Source: Pantoea allii
GTDB taxonomy: Bacteria; Pseudomonadota; Gammaproteobacteria; Enterobacterales; Enterobacteriaceae
Assembly (NCBI RefSeq): GCF_002307475.1
Contig: NZ_NTMH01000011.1
Span: 62,001 to 126,000 of the forward strand
Reading direction: 5' to 3'
DNA: 64,000 bases
Under the pieces are notes generated by a model that saw nothing but the letters and a program-made list of their open reading frames with translations, did not search any database and was not told the origin of the DNA. Numbering within the stretch: the first letter of the stretch is position 1; each line of letters starts with the position of its first letter. Positions 1-8,399 of the stretch are shown here, piece by piece. Both the position numbers and the translations under genes were made by a program.

Positions 1-443
1 AAGGCGCCGTCAAAGGCGATGATGCCCGGTCGTTGCGTATAAGAACGGGCAATTTTAACCGCATTCTCCACCGCTTCTGCACCGCTGGTGAAAAACACGC
101 TCTTATAGTGTTCGTCCCCGCCTACCAGCTTATTCAGGCGCTGCGCCAGTTCGATATATCCCGGATAGGCCACCACCTGAAAACAGGCGTGCGATACCAG
201 GCCCAGCTGGCGGGTTACAGCGTTAACCACAGCCGGATGGTTGTGGCCCACGTTAAGCACGCCAATGCCGCCGACAAAATCCAGATAGCGATTGCCTTCT
301 ACATCCCACACTTCACTGCCTTTGGCTCGCTCAATCACCAGCGGATGAGCGGTAACAATGCCGCGCGGCACATTATGATCTCGGACATCCAGCAACTGGC
401 TGTTGTCCGCATAGGTTTGCTGCTCTGCCAGGACATTCTGCAT
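1..443 (-). CDS. 4-aminobutyrate-type aminotransferase, N-terminal part (cut by window edge)
   Basis: Class III pyridoxal-phosphate aminotransferase, probably moving the amino group of GABA or a related omega-amino acid to 2-oxoglutarate. Only the first 147 codons are present. The protein starts MQNVLAEQQ and contains the N-terminal hallmarks of GabT/PuuE-type enzymes: RGIVTAHPLVIERA, then a GNRYLDFVGGIGVLNVGH stretch, and FFTSGAEAVENAVKIAR, which forms part of the cofactor-phosphate site. The ATG at 443 follows GAGG by seven bases. It is the last gene seen in the minus-strand nitrogen block and lies 113 bp beyond the M20 amidohydrolase stop, so it may be read from the same transcript. With gabD at 14-15 kb it would complete a GABA-to-succinate route. 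The catalytic lysine lies outside the window. Family assignment is firm; GabT versus PuuE cannot be decided. Confidence 0.88.
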   Translation of the reverse strand, partial: MQNVLAEQQTYADNSQLLDVRDHNVPRGIVTAHPLVIERAKGSEVWDVEGNRYLDFVGGIGVLNVGHNHPAVVNAVTRQLGLVSHACFQVVAYPGYIELAQRLNKLVGGDEHYKSVFFTSGAEAVENAVKIARSYTQRPGIIAFDGA

Positions 444-556
444 TTTTATACCTCATCCACGTCGTGTTCGATTGGCTTAAGTATCGCAATCTGTGGGGCA
501 ATAACGCTGCCGTAATTCCGTCAGCAGCGGCATTTCGTGTCAAAATCCCACGGGTT

Positions 557-1690
557 TCAGCGAGTAAATGTTGTTCCCAGCCCGTGGCAGGCCAGGGTAA
601 TCAACGCCTGGATGCCATGCGGTATCAGCGCGTCGTTAAAGTCATAGGCGGCATGATGAAGCGGCTTGCTGGGGGCCGATCCTATCCATACATAGGCACC
701 GGGCTTTGCCTGTAACATAAAGGCAAAATCTTCCGAGGTGAGTGCAGGCTGGCGCGCCAGTTGGGTTGTCATGCCCGCCGCCTGCAAGGCCGCCAGGGCC
801 TGAGTCGCCTCAGATTCATTGTTGATGGTGGCCGGGTAATAACGCAAATAGTTCACCTCGGCCTGTAACCCGTGCGCCGCCGTAATGTGTTCCGCCATCT
901 GCCGCAGCCGGGATTCAATAATGTCCTGCGCTGCCGGGTTAAAAGTGCGCACCGTACCGGTGATGTTGGCTTCCGCAGGGATCATATTGTGGGAAAAACC
1001 GCCTTGCATTCGCGTCACCGTCAGCAAAGCCGGTTCGCAGGGATCGAGCGCCCGGGAAACCAGCGTGTTTAACTGCACCACCAGTTCACTGACGGCTAAT
1101 AACGTATCGTGCGTAAGATGCGGCTGTGCGGCATGACCGCCCGCGCCTTTGACAGTGATATCAAACCGGTCTGCCGCGGCCATAATGGCACCGGGCCGGG
1201 TCTGAATTTCACCCAGGGGTAATTCAGGCCAGTTATGCAGGGCAAACACCGCATCACAGGGGAAGCGCTGAAACAGACCGTCGTCAATCATGGCCTTCGC
1301 GCCTGCCAGGCCCTCTTCTGCCGGCTGAAAGATAAAGCAGACCGTGCCGCTGAACTCAACCTCACGCGCCAGTTTTTCCGCCGCGCCCAGCAGCATGGTG
1401 GTGTGACCGTCGTGGCCACAGGCATGACTGTGGTTCGCTACCAGACTGGTCCAGGGCACCTCGCCTTTGTCCTGCATGGGAAGCGCATCCATGTCGGCCC
1501 GCAGCCCAATCATGCGTGAGCCGTTGCCTTTCTTCAGCACGCCCACTACGCCCGTTTTGCCAATTTCCCGATGCACCTCAATGCCTAACTCCTGTAGAAA
1601 ACGCGCGACAATATCGCTGGTTCGCTGTTCATGGAAACCCAGTTCAGGATTACGGTGTAGATCGCGGCGCAACGCCACTAAATGGTCCAT
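557..1690 (-). CDS. M20D-family amidohydrolase (N-acyl amino acid or peptide hydrolase)
   Basis: Cytosolic metal-dependent amidohydrolase of 377 residues, a typical length for M20D enzymes such as hippurate or indole-acetyl amino acid hydrolases, which split an acyl group from an amino acid. Visible metal-site motifs are RADMDALP near residue 65, ACGHDGH at 90-96, PAEEG at 123-127 and HNWPELPLG at 152-160. The ATG at 1690 was chosen because GAGG lies nine bases upstream, it lies one base after the stop of the preceding dehydrogenase gene (TGATATG), and the encoded MDHLVALRRDLHRNPELGFHE is the normal family N-terminus; longer versions only read into the neighbour. It is the last closely packed gene of the amine/peptide operon. 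This suggests that an acylated or amide-linked compound is cleaved inside the cell after import. The real substrate is unknown. Confidence 0.88.
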   Translation of the reverse strand: MDHLVALRRDLHRNPELGFHEQRTSDIVARFLQELGIEVHREIGKTGVVGVLKKGNGSRMIGLRADMDALPMQDKGEVPWTSLVANHSHACGHDGHTTMLLGAAEKLAREVEFSGTVCFIFQPAEEGLAGAKAMIDDGLFQRFPCDAVFALHNWPELPLGEIQTRPGAIMAAADRFDITVKGAGGHAAQPHLTHDTLLAVSELVVQLNTLVSRALDPCEPALLTVTRMQGGFSHNMIPAEANITGTVRTFNPAAQDIIESRLRQMAEHITAAHGLQAEVNYLRYYPATINNESEATQALAALQAAGMTTQLARQPALTSEDFAFMLQAKPGAYVWIGSAPSKPLHHAAYDFNDALIPHGIQALITLACHGLGTTFTR

Positions 1691-1691
1691 A

Positions 1692-2618
1692 TCAATATCC
1701 TCGTGAACGATCAACGACGCCGTGCAGCGGTTCACCACGCTGAAAGCGACGCAGATTAGCCAGCAGTGCGCTGATCGCGCTGTCATTTTGCGTCTGGCTG
1801 GCGATGTGCGGCGTGAGCCAGATTGCGGGATGCGTCCAGAATGCATGATCGGAGGGCAGAGGTTCAGGGTCGGTCACATCAATCACCACCGCCCGTAACT
1901 GGCCGCTGTCGAGCGCATCCAGCAGATCCTGATGATTAAGCTGAGGACCGCGCCCGGCCTGCACCAGTGCAGCACCTGTTGGCAGTTGGCTGAACAGCCC
2001 GGCATTCAGTCGCCCCTGAGTACTGGGCGTCAGCGGTAGCAGGCACACCAGAATATCGCTGCGGGCGAGAAAGTCGGGCAGCTGATCGTCACCATGCCAG
2101 CACGGCACGTCCGGAATAAGATGCGGCGTACGGCTCCAGCCGCCGCAGTCAAATCCCATCGCCTGAAGCTGTGCCAGTGCCGCGCGGCCCAGTTCGCCCA
2201 GTCCCATGATCCCGACGCGGCGCTGACTGGCGGGAATAGCCAGATGCGCCTGCCATTGCTGATGCCGTTGCTGCTGAAAATAGCGTGGCATATCACGATG
2301 TAATCCCAACACCGCAAAGGTGATGTACTCCACCATGCCCTGCGTCAGGCCGGGTTCAATCGTTCTGACCAGCGGGATATGTGACGGCAGCGTGGACAGA
2401 TCAAACTGTTCCGCTCCGGCCCCTACGGAAAACAGGATTTTCAGATTGGGAAAACGGTCTGCAAGGTTATCGGGCGGCAGCCAGGCGACCAGCGCATCAA
2501 CCTGATCGGCATCGCCGGTCTCCGGCCAGAGGTGTAAATGAATATCGGGCGCGTGCTCAGCCAGCCAACGCTGCCAGTGCAGGCCGCGCTGTGGCTCCGA
2601 TTTATAAACGATGTGCAT
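1692..2618 (-). CDS. D-2-hydroxyacid dehydrogenase, glyoxylate/hydroxypyruvate reductase A-like
   Basis: NAD(P)-dependent 2-hydroxyacid dehydrogenase of 308 residues, close in size and layout to GhrA (glyoxylate/hydroxypyruvate reductase). The nucleotide-binding motif is GIMGLGELGRAAL near residue 135. The catalytic region includes VQAGRGP, DVTDPEPLP and the C-terminal TPHIAS histidine segment. Its ATG shares one base with the stop of the GNAT gene upstream (TGATG), and its stop lies one base before the amidohydrolase start, so translation is probably coupled through all three. In this context it may reduce a 2-oxo acid produced by oxidative deamination in the pathway. Members of this subfamily act on several small oxo acids, so glyoxylate is not established as the substrate. 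Confidence 0.85.
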   Translation of the reverse strand: MHIVYKSEPQRGLHWQRWLAEHAPDIHLHLWPETGDADQVDALVAWLPPDNLADRFPNLKILFSVGAGAEQFDLSTLPSHIPLVRTIEPGLTQGMVEYITFAVLGLHRDMPRYFQQQRHQQWQAHLAIPASQRRVGIMGLGELGRAALAQLQAMGFDCGGWSRTPHLIPDVPCWHGDDQLPDFLARSDILVCLLPLTPSTQGRLNAGLFSQLPTGAALVQAGRGPQLNHQDLLDALDSGQLRAVVIDVTDPEPLPSDHAFWTHPAIWLTPHIASQTQNDSAISALLANLRRFQRGEPLHGVVDRSRGY

Positions 2619-3460
2619 CAGGCCATTGCCTGCGTCATCAGCCCAAATGCCTGCATGCCTTGTGGCACCCAGACGTCACCGCGCACCATCGTGATCGGCG
2701 AGTCAACCTTTGTCAGGCCCAGGCTCTCCAGCCAGGCGGCCAGCGGCAGCGCGGCATCCGTATCCATGCGCAGATATTCGCCCTTCAGGCTCTGCATCAG
2801 CGCGGCGGTTAGCGCCTGGGCAACCGGAAAATCCTGTGCAATAACGGGTCCAATGACCCAGCCACGACCAAAGCGCCGCAGGCTGGCATAACCCTGAGGG
2901 GTTTGCTGGTCATCCTGCAAGATAATGGTCTGATTGTCGGTAATCAGATGTTCCACCAGCGCCGGGCGGAAAAGCCCGTGCGCGGCCTGCTCCATCTGCA
3001 CCAGCGCATCCCGATCGTCAAGAGTGGCGCTGCGCAGCGTCAATCCAGCCGGAATCTCCACTCTGGGTAACGCGTTCAGGGCAGGCGTTTGGTACTGTAA
3101 GATCTTACCGCAGGTAACAAAGCCGAGTTTTTCATACAGGCCCTTACCCATCTCCGTCGCGTGCAGACGGACGTTATAACCGGGCACTTTCTCTAATAAG
3201 GCCAGCATCAACTGCTTGCCCAGCCCGCGCCCCTGGTGCTGATTTGCGACAATCACCAGACCGATGGTCGCGGCCTTGTCGCCCCAGCGCCAGAGAATCG
3301 CACTGCCTATTACTTCGCCCTGCTCTTCAATGACCACGCCTTCGCCGAGCTGCATGCCGATAGCCCAGTCTTCATGGCGGTGCGGCCAGTTCAGCGCCTG
3401 GCTCATCGCGTAAACCTGGGGAATGTCTTCGGTCGTCATGGTACGAATATCAACTGTCAT
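2618..3460 (-). CDS. Tandem GNAT N-acetyltransferase
   Basis: Cytosolic acetyl-CoA-dependent N-acetyltransferase of 280 residues. The first GNAT domain (about 1-135) carries the acetyl-CoA loop QHQGRGLGKQLM near residues 75-86. The second half (about 140-280) looks like a second, degenerate GNAT fold starting at GLTLRSATLDDRDALV. The ATG at 3460 follows AAGGAAAGCAAA, a good ribosome site. It sits ten bases after the upstream flavin oxidase and overlaps the following dehydrogenase by one base. Such tandem proteins often acetylate small amines, so here it could protect or modify an amine intermediate. That role is inferred only from the neighbours. Confidence 0.8.
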   Translation of the reverse strand: MTVDIRTMTTEDIPQVYAMSQALNWPHRHEDWAIGMQLGEGVVIEEQGEVIGSAILWRWGDKAATIGLVIVANQHQGRGLGKQLMLALLEKVPGYNVRLHATEMGKGLYEKLGFVTCGKILQYQTPALNALPRVEIPAGLTLRSATLDDRDALVQMEQAAHGLFRPALVEHLITDNQTIILQDDQQTPQGYASLRRFGRGWVIGPVIAQDFPVAQALTAALMQSLKGEYLRMDTDAALPLAAWLESLGLTKVDSPITMVRGDVWVPQGMQAFGLMTQAMA

Positions 3461-3470
3461 TTTGCTTTCC

Positions 3471-4802
3471 TTACATCATGCCGGGTGCATCAAGTCCGCT
3501 GCCGTCGATAAAACGGCTGTAGCGATAAGGCGTGGGATCGACCACCGGCGTGGAGTCTGTCGCCAGTTGAGCCGCCAGGCGGCCCGCACCGGGCCCAATC
3601 CCAAAACCGTGGGCACTGAATCCTGCCGACAACACCAGGCCTGGCAGTTTTGCCACCGTTGAAATGACCGGAATCGCGTCCGGCGTACTGTCAATCATCC
3701 CACCCCAGGCCTGGGCGACTTTCAGGTTTGCCAGCGCAGGAAATTCACGCCGCATTGCCGCAAGTCCGCTTTCCACGACCCAGGCATCGGCAGCGGGGTC
3801 CAGAATACGCATCCGCTCGAAGGGTGAAATCGCATCCAGATCCCAGCGGCCCATCGCCTCAGGGCCATTAAAGAACGGCTTCACCCCCAGATTCAGGGTA
3901 AGATTTTTACGCCGACTTTTAAACGTGGGATAAAACTGTCGCAGGTAACGAATCCCCTGCGCACCGGGTTCAAGCCGCCCGCGGCCCGATACGGAAACGG
4001 TATAGCTGCCATCCATCTGCGGTCGACAGGCAAAGCTTTCGGTATAAAAAGGGACGGCGATAGCCTGCTCAATCGGGTAGGTACGGAAGGCGGTGCCAAT
4101 GACGTTCCCCAGCGGCAAATCAATACCGTGCCGACGGCAAAACATCGAGGTCCAGGCGCCCGCCGCACAGATCACCCGGGTGGTTTTGATCAGGCCGCGT
4201 TCCGTTATGACTCCGCTGACGCGCCCGGCTGAAATATCCAGCCCGCGCACTGCGCACTGCTGGAAAACCAGCGCGCCTTTTTTTTGCGCGCCAGTCACAA
4301 TGCCCGGTGCAGCCAGTTTAGGTTCAGCCGCACCATCCGCCGGGGCGGAAACGCCGCCCAGCCAGTTTGTGGTACTGCCTGGCGTCATGGCTTTCGCCTG
4401 CTGAGCATTCAGGATATCGCTGCGCACGCCGTACTGTTTGGCCATCTGGCCCCACTTATCCCAGGCCGCAATATCTGCTTCATTGCGGGTAGCATAGACC
4501 AGACCGCTGCGACGAAAGCCCAGCTCTTCCCCGGTTTCAATACTAAGTTCTTCCCAGCCGCGTAAGGCTTCAATCACCAGCGGCAGTTCGCGCTCGTCAC
4601 GATTCTGCTGACGGCACCAGCCCCAGTTGCGGCTCGACTGCTCGGCGCCGACCAGCCCCTTCTCGATCAGCACCACCTTCAATCCTTTTTTTGCCAGTTC
4701 CCAGGTGGCGGCGGCCCCCGCAATACCGGCACCAATCACCACCACATCGGCGGACGCCGGGAAATCACTGCTGTCCTGTACGTAACGAATCGGTGCGGGC
4801 AT
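3471..4802 (-). CDS. FAD-dependent amine/amino-acid oxidoreductase (DAO family)
   Basis: Flavoprotein of 443 residues in the DAO (D-amino acid oxidase/glycine oxidase-like) superfamily. The FAD dinucleotide-binding motif GAGIAGAA lies at residues 24-31, preceded by DVVVI. A second FAD-family signature, EQSSRNWGWCRQQ, follows near residues 54-66; the RNWGWCRQQ version is typical of a subgroup of bacterial amine oxidases. C-terminal GGMIDSTPDAIPVI and GFSAHGFGIGPGAGRL complete the fold. Such enzymes oxidise a C-N bond to an imine that hydrolyses to an oxo acid or aldehyde plus ammonia or amine. The ATG follows GAGGTGG by seven bases. A 108-bp gap separates it from the ABC ATPase upstream, the largest gap but one inside this block. 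A second, different DAO enzyme lies at 10155-11432, so the pathway may need two oxidations. Confidence 0.86.
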   Translation of the reverse strand: MPAPIRYVQDSSDFPASADVVVIGAGIAGAAATWELAKKGLKVVLIEKGLVGAEQSSRNWGWCRQQNRDERELPLVIEALRGWEELSIETGEELGFRRSGLVYATRNEADIAAWDKWGQMAKQYGVRSDILNAQQAKAMTPGSTTNWLGGVSAPADGAAEPKLAAPGIVTGAQKKGALVFQQCAVRGLDISAGRVSGVITERGLIKTTRVICAAGAWTSMFCRRHGIDLPLGNVIGTAFRTYPIEQAIAVPFYTESFACRPQMDGSYTVSVSGRGRLEPGAQGIRYLRQFYPTFKSRRKNLTLNLGVKPFFNGPEAMGRWDLDAISPFERMRILDPAADAWVVESGLAAMRREFPALANLKVAQAWGGMIDSTPDAIPVISTVAKLPGLVLSAGFSAHGFGIGPGAGRLAAQLATDSTPVVDPTPYRYSRFIDGSGLDAPGMM

Positions 4803-4910
4803 GGCGTAGCCACCTCTTAATCTGTTTGTTTGCCGGTGCCATGACGCTCATCGCGCCCGGCGCCTGGATACTGTCTGTCTGTCGAACGTGGTCGACGGCA
4901 TAACAGCCTG

Positions 4911-6575
4911 TTACTCAGCTTTCAGAATCTCTTCATGCTCATCCAGCCAGCCCTGACGCAGCTCAGGAACCGCACGTTTCAGGCGTTCGAAATAGAGTTC
5001 ACTGGTAGGCTGGTCATAATTGCTGCGCGCCAGCTGGGTGACGATGCTGCCATTTCGCATCACGACGATCTCATCACATACCGCGCGCACGGCGTGCATA
5101 TCGTGGCTGATAAACATTACCGACAGGCCCAGCTCGCGGCGCAGTTCGCTGATCAGATCCAGCACGGCGGAAGCTACCACGGTATCCAGCGCCGACGTGA
5201 CTTCATCACATAAAATCACATCCGGTTCAGCCGCCAGTGCACGGGCCAGGTTAACACGCTGTTTTTGCCCACCTGACAGTGACCAGGGGCGGCGGGACAG
5301 CACGGTGCGCGGCAGCTTAACCAGATCAAGCAGTTGATAGAGTCGCTGCTGGCGAGCGATGCCGCTCAGACCATGAAACAGCGTCAGCGGACGCGTTAAA
5401 ATGCGTTCCACGCTATGGGCCGGATTGAGGGCTGTATCCGCCATCTGGAAAACGTACTGAATACGTCGCAGCTCATTGTCGCTGCGTTTTTGCATCTGGC
5501 CCGCAACAGAGTGGCCGTTAAACAGAACATGTCCCTGGCAGGCAGGATTGAGACCGGCAATGGCATGCGCCAGGGTGGTTTTACCCGAGCCGGATTCCCC
5601 GATAATGCCAATGGCCTGACCTTTCCACAGCGTGAGATTAATATTTTCCAGAATGCGGACTTTGGGCAATCCATCACTGCCCTTTGGACCGTAACCGGCT
5701 GACAGGTCACGCACTTCAAGCAACGGCAGTTCATTCGCCTTTGCCTGACACCAGTTGCTGGGCCGCTCTTTTTGCTGAGCGGCATCCATCAGCAGGCGCG
5801 TATAGTCCGCCTGGGGTGCACCAATCAAATGCGCCGTTGTGCCGTATTCGGCAATTTTGCCTTGCAGCAGAACCAGAATCCGGTCGGCCATTTGTGCCAC
5901 CACGGCCAGGTCATGGCTGACATAAATCGCCGTTACGCCGCGTTGTTTCACCACCCGACGGAAGGCTTTTAGCACTTCAACCTGGGTCGTCACGTCTAAC
6001 GCCGTGGTGGGTTCATCAAGAATGACCACCTCGGGATCGCTAATCAGGGCCATCGCCGTCATTAAACGCTGTAACTGCCCGCCTGAGACCTGATGGGGGA
6101 AGCGATCGCCAATCGTATCCGGGTTGGGTAAAGCCAGCTCACGGAACAGCGCCAGCGCTTTGACCTTCGCCGCCTTGCGCGTCATGGTGCCGTGAATCAC
6201 GACCGGTTCGATAACCTGGTCGATGATTTTCATTCCGGGGTTAAAAGAGGCGGCGGCACTCTGGGCAATATAGGACACTTTATTGCCGCGAAACACGCGC
6301 AACTGCGCGGGCGTGAGATCCATGATGTTGGTGCCCGCCACATGAATATTGCCCTCGGCGATCTTGCAACCGTGGCGCGCATAGCCCATCAGCGCCATCG
6401 CAATGGTGGTTTTACCCGAGCCGGATTCGCCAATCAGCGCCAGCACTTCGCCTTTTTGCACCGTGAAGCGGATATCGGAGACGATATCCAGTTCATCCCC
6501 ATTGTCGGTATGAGCCGTCACGCGCAGGTTCTCGACAGAAATCACAGGCATTGCCGTATGTTGTGTCACGTTCAT
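4911..6575 (-). CDS. Double ABC ATPase of a peptide/amine importer
   Basis: Energy-coupling subunit on the cytoplasmic face of a dipeptide-type importer. The 554-residue protein is a fusion of the two ATPases that are separate in DppD/DppF. Domain 1 has Walker A GESGSGKTT at 49-57, signature VSGGQ at 163-167 and Walker B VILDEP at 184-189. Domain 2 has Walker A GESGSGKTT at 326-334, signature LSGGQ at 433-437 and Walker B VILCDE at 453-458. Both halves look catalytically complete. Fused ATPases like this occur in YejF- and GsiA-type systems. The start overlaps the end of the permease gene by four bases (ATGA). It works with the two permeases and binding protein immediately upstream. Confidence 0.92.
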   Translation of the reverse strand: MNVTQHTAMPVISVENLRVTAHTDNGDELDIVSDIRFTVQKGEVLALIGESGSGKTTIAMALMGYARHGCKIAEGNIHVAGTNIMDLTPAQLRVFRGNKVSYIAQSAAASFNPGMKIIDQVIEPVVIHGTMTRKAAKVKALALFRELALPNPDTIGDRFPHQVSGGQLQRLMTAMALISDPEVVILDEPTTALDVTTQVEVLKAFRRVVKQRGVTAIYVSHDLAVVAQMADRILVLLQGKIAEYGTTAHLIGAPQADYTRLLMDAAQQKERPSNWCQAKANELPLLEVRDLSAGYGPKGSDGLPKVRILENINLTLWKGQAIGIIGESGSGKTTLAHAIAGLNPACQGHVLFNGHSVAGQMQKRSDNELRRIQYVFQMADTALNPAHSVERILTRPLTLFHGLSGIARQQRLYQLLDLVKLPRTVLSRRPWSLSGGQKQRVNLARALAAEPDVILCDEVTSALDTVVASAVLDLISELRRELGLSVMFISHDMHAVRAVCDEIVVMRNGSIVTQLARSNYDQPTSELYFERLKRAVPELRQGWLDEHEEILKAE

Positions 6576-7420
6576 GCCCCCTCCTTTGCCAGCGTCAACG
6601 GACGCATGCTTTGCAAGCTGTCAATAAACAGGTTGACCGCGATGGTCAGGCTGGCAATCGCTACCGCAGGCATCAACACCGCCGGTGAGCCGTCAAACAA
6701 CCCCTGAATATTTTCACGCACTAATGTTCCCCAGTCGGCATAAGGTGGCTGAACGCCCAGCCCCAGGAAGCTCAATCCACTCAGCAGTAAAACGATATAC
6801 ACAAAGCGCAGACCAAAATCCGCCAGGACCGGATGCACCATGTTGGGCAGAATATCGTGGATGGCGATGTACCAGCGGCTTTCTCCCCGCAGGCGAGAGG
6901 CGCGGACATAGTCCATGTTGCGTAAGTTGCTGGCGAGGGCAAAGGCGATACGAAACGCACCCGGCCAGTAGGTAAACACCGCCGTGATCAGCAGCATCGG
7001 CAGCGAGGACCCGAACACCGCCACAATCATCAGCGCCAGTATTTTGCCTGGCAACACCAGCATCGCGTCGTTGATACGGCCCAGCAGCTCTTCCAGCCAG
7101 CGTCCGGTTACCGCCGCTAACAACGCCAGCATGGTGCCAATCAGGCTGGCCAGCATGGCAGCGCCCAGCGCCAGCCCCAGGGAAAACTTCGCACCGTACA
7201 TAATGCGGCTGAGCATATCCCGCCCGAGGTAATCGGTACCCAGCAGGTTTTCATGCGTCAATCCGCCCATTAATGGCCCGACCCCAATGTCGTCAAGATT
7301 GTGGGGGGCCCACCAGGTGCCGAAGATGGCGATGATCAACCAGAACAAGGTCACCACCAGGCCCAGGCGGCCCGATAAAGACAGTGACTGAAAAATACGC
7401 CACGGAAGCAATATTTTCAT
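6572..7420 (-). CDS. ABC importer permease, DppC type
   Basis: Inner-membrane permease of 282 residues with about six hydrophobic segments. It contains the early cytoplasmic loop and GTDYLGRDMLSRIMYGAK typical of DppC/OppC-type subunits, and the ATPase-contact loop with RGESRWYIAIHDILPN near residues 180-195. The internal ATG at 7420 is preferred over one four codons earlier because GGAGG stands five bases before it and its first base is shared with the stop codon of the partner permease (TGATG). It ends by overlapping the ATPase gene. Together with the partner it forms the membrane channel of the importer. Confidence 0.9.
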   Translation of the reverse strand: MKILLPWRIFQSLSLSGRLGLVVTLFWLIIAIFGTWWAPHNLDDIGVGPLMGGLTHENLLGTDYLGRDMLSRIMYGAKFSLGLALGAAMLASLIGTMLALLAAVTGRWLEELLGRINDAMLVLPGKILALMIVAVFGSSLPMLLITAVFTYWPGAFRIAFALASNLRNMDYVRASRLRGESRWYIAIHDILPNMVHPVLADFGLRFVYIVLLLSGLSFLGLGVQPPYADWGTLVRENIQGLFDGSPAVLMPAVAIASLTIAVNLFIDSLQSMRPLTLAKEGA

Positions 7421-8373
7421 CAGCTCCTCCATTTCGGGTTAAAGGCGATAGTGACAATATCCGCCGCCAGCAGCAGCACAAGATAACAGCTGGCAAACAG
7501 CATTACGCAGAGCTGTACCACCGGCAGATCGCGATTACTGACCGCGTCGACCATCTGGCTGGCCAGACCCGGATAGCTGAAGATGGTTTCGATAATAATG
7601 ACCCCACCAAACAGGTAAGAAAGACTGAGGGAAATCGCGTTAGCAATGGGGCCGACGGCATTCGGTAAGGCATGGCGTAACACCGCCCGCATGGGGGAAA
7701 CCCCTTTGAGCAAGGCCATTTCAAGATAAGGGCTGTCGAGCTGGTTAATAATGGCCGCGCGGGTCATACGTGCCATTTGCGCGACCAGTCCGCAGCATAA
7801 CGTCATCACCGGCAACGCATAGGCTTTGATGTAGCTGGCGAAGTCCATACTGGGACTGCCCAGCGACATCGCAGAAACCCAGTGCAGCTTCACGGCAAAA
7901 ATCAGCACCGCAATCGTGGCCACCAGAAATTCCGGTACGGCCACCGTCGCCATCGTGCCAATCACCAACGCACGATCGAGTTTGGAGCCACGATTCATGG
8001 CCGCCGCGATACCAATAATCAGTGCGAGCGGCACACAAATCGCTGTGGTAGTAGCAGCGAGTTCAAAGGTGGCGGGAAGACGCTGCGCCACCAGCTGTGC
8101 GACCGGCAGATGACTTGCAAATGAGGTGCCAAAATTTCCCGTCAGCATGCCGCCAAGCCAGGTGAAATAGCGCACCAGCAGCGGCTGATCTAAACCGAGC
8201 TGCTGGCGCAAGGCCGCTACCGTTTCTGGCGTGGCGTTTTGCCCCAGGATCATTTGCGCCGCATCGCCCGGCAGCAGGCTGGTGATAAAAAATACCACCG
8301 CCGAGACGATAAGCAAGGTCAGGATGCCGGCGCCAATGCGCCGGGCAATCAGGAACATCATGTATCGGTTCAT
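7420..8373 (-). CDS. ABC importer permease, DppB type
   Basis: Inner-membrane permease of 317 residues. The N-terminal membrane segment RIGAGILTLLIVSAVVFFI is followed by the LLPGDAAQMILG periplasmic segment usual in DppB/OppB proteins. A later loop, RMTRAAIINQLDSPYLEMALLKG, precedes the ATPase-coupling segment with RHALPNAVGPI. Six membrane spans are expected. It follows the binding protein gene by 26 bp and is coupled to the DppC-type gene. The pairing with a Tat-exported binding protein and a fused ATPase differs from the classical dpp and opp operons. The substrate cannot be read from the permease sequence. Confidence 0.91.
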   Translation of the reverse strand: MNRYMMFLIARRIGAGILTLLIVSAVVFFITSLLPGDAAQMILGQNATPETVAALRQQLGLDQPLLVRYFTWLGGMLTGNFGTSFASHLPVAQLVAQRLPATFELAATTTAICVPLALIIGIAAAMNRGSKLDRALVIGTMATVAVPEFLVATIAVLIFAVKLHWVSAMSLGSPSMDFASYIKAYALPVMTLCCGLVAQMARMTRAAIINQLDSPYLEMALLKGVSPMRAVLRHALPNAVGPIANAISLSLSYLFGGVIIIETIFSYPGLASQMVDAVSNRDLPVVQLCVMLFASCYLVLLLAADIVTIAFNPKWRS

Positions 8374-8399
8374 CGGCGAACTCCTTCGTCAGACGATTA

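Noticed and set aside
33..515. Plus-strand open frame of 160 codons opposite the aminotransferase
   Set aside because: It is the complement of a clear class III aminotransferase gene and its translation resembles no known protein.
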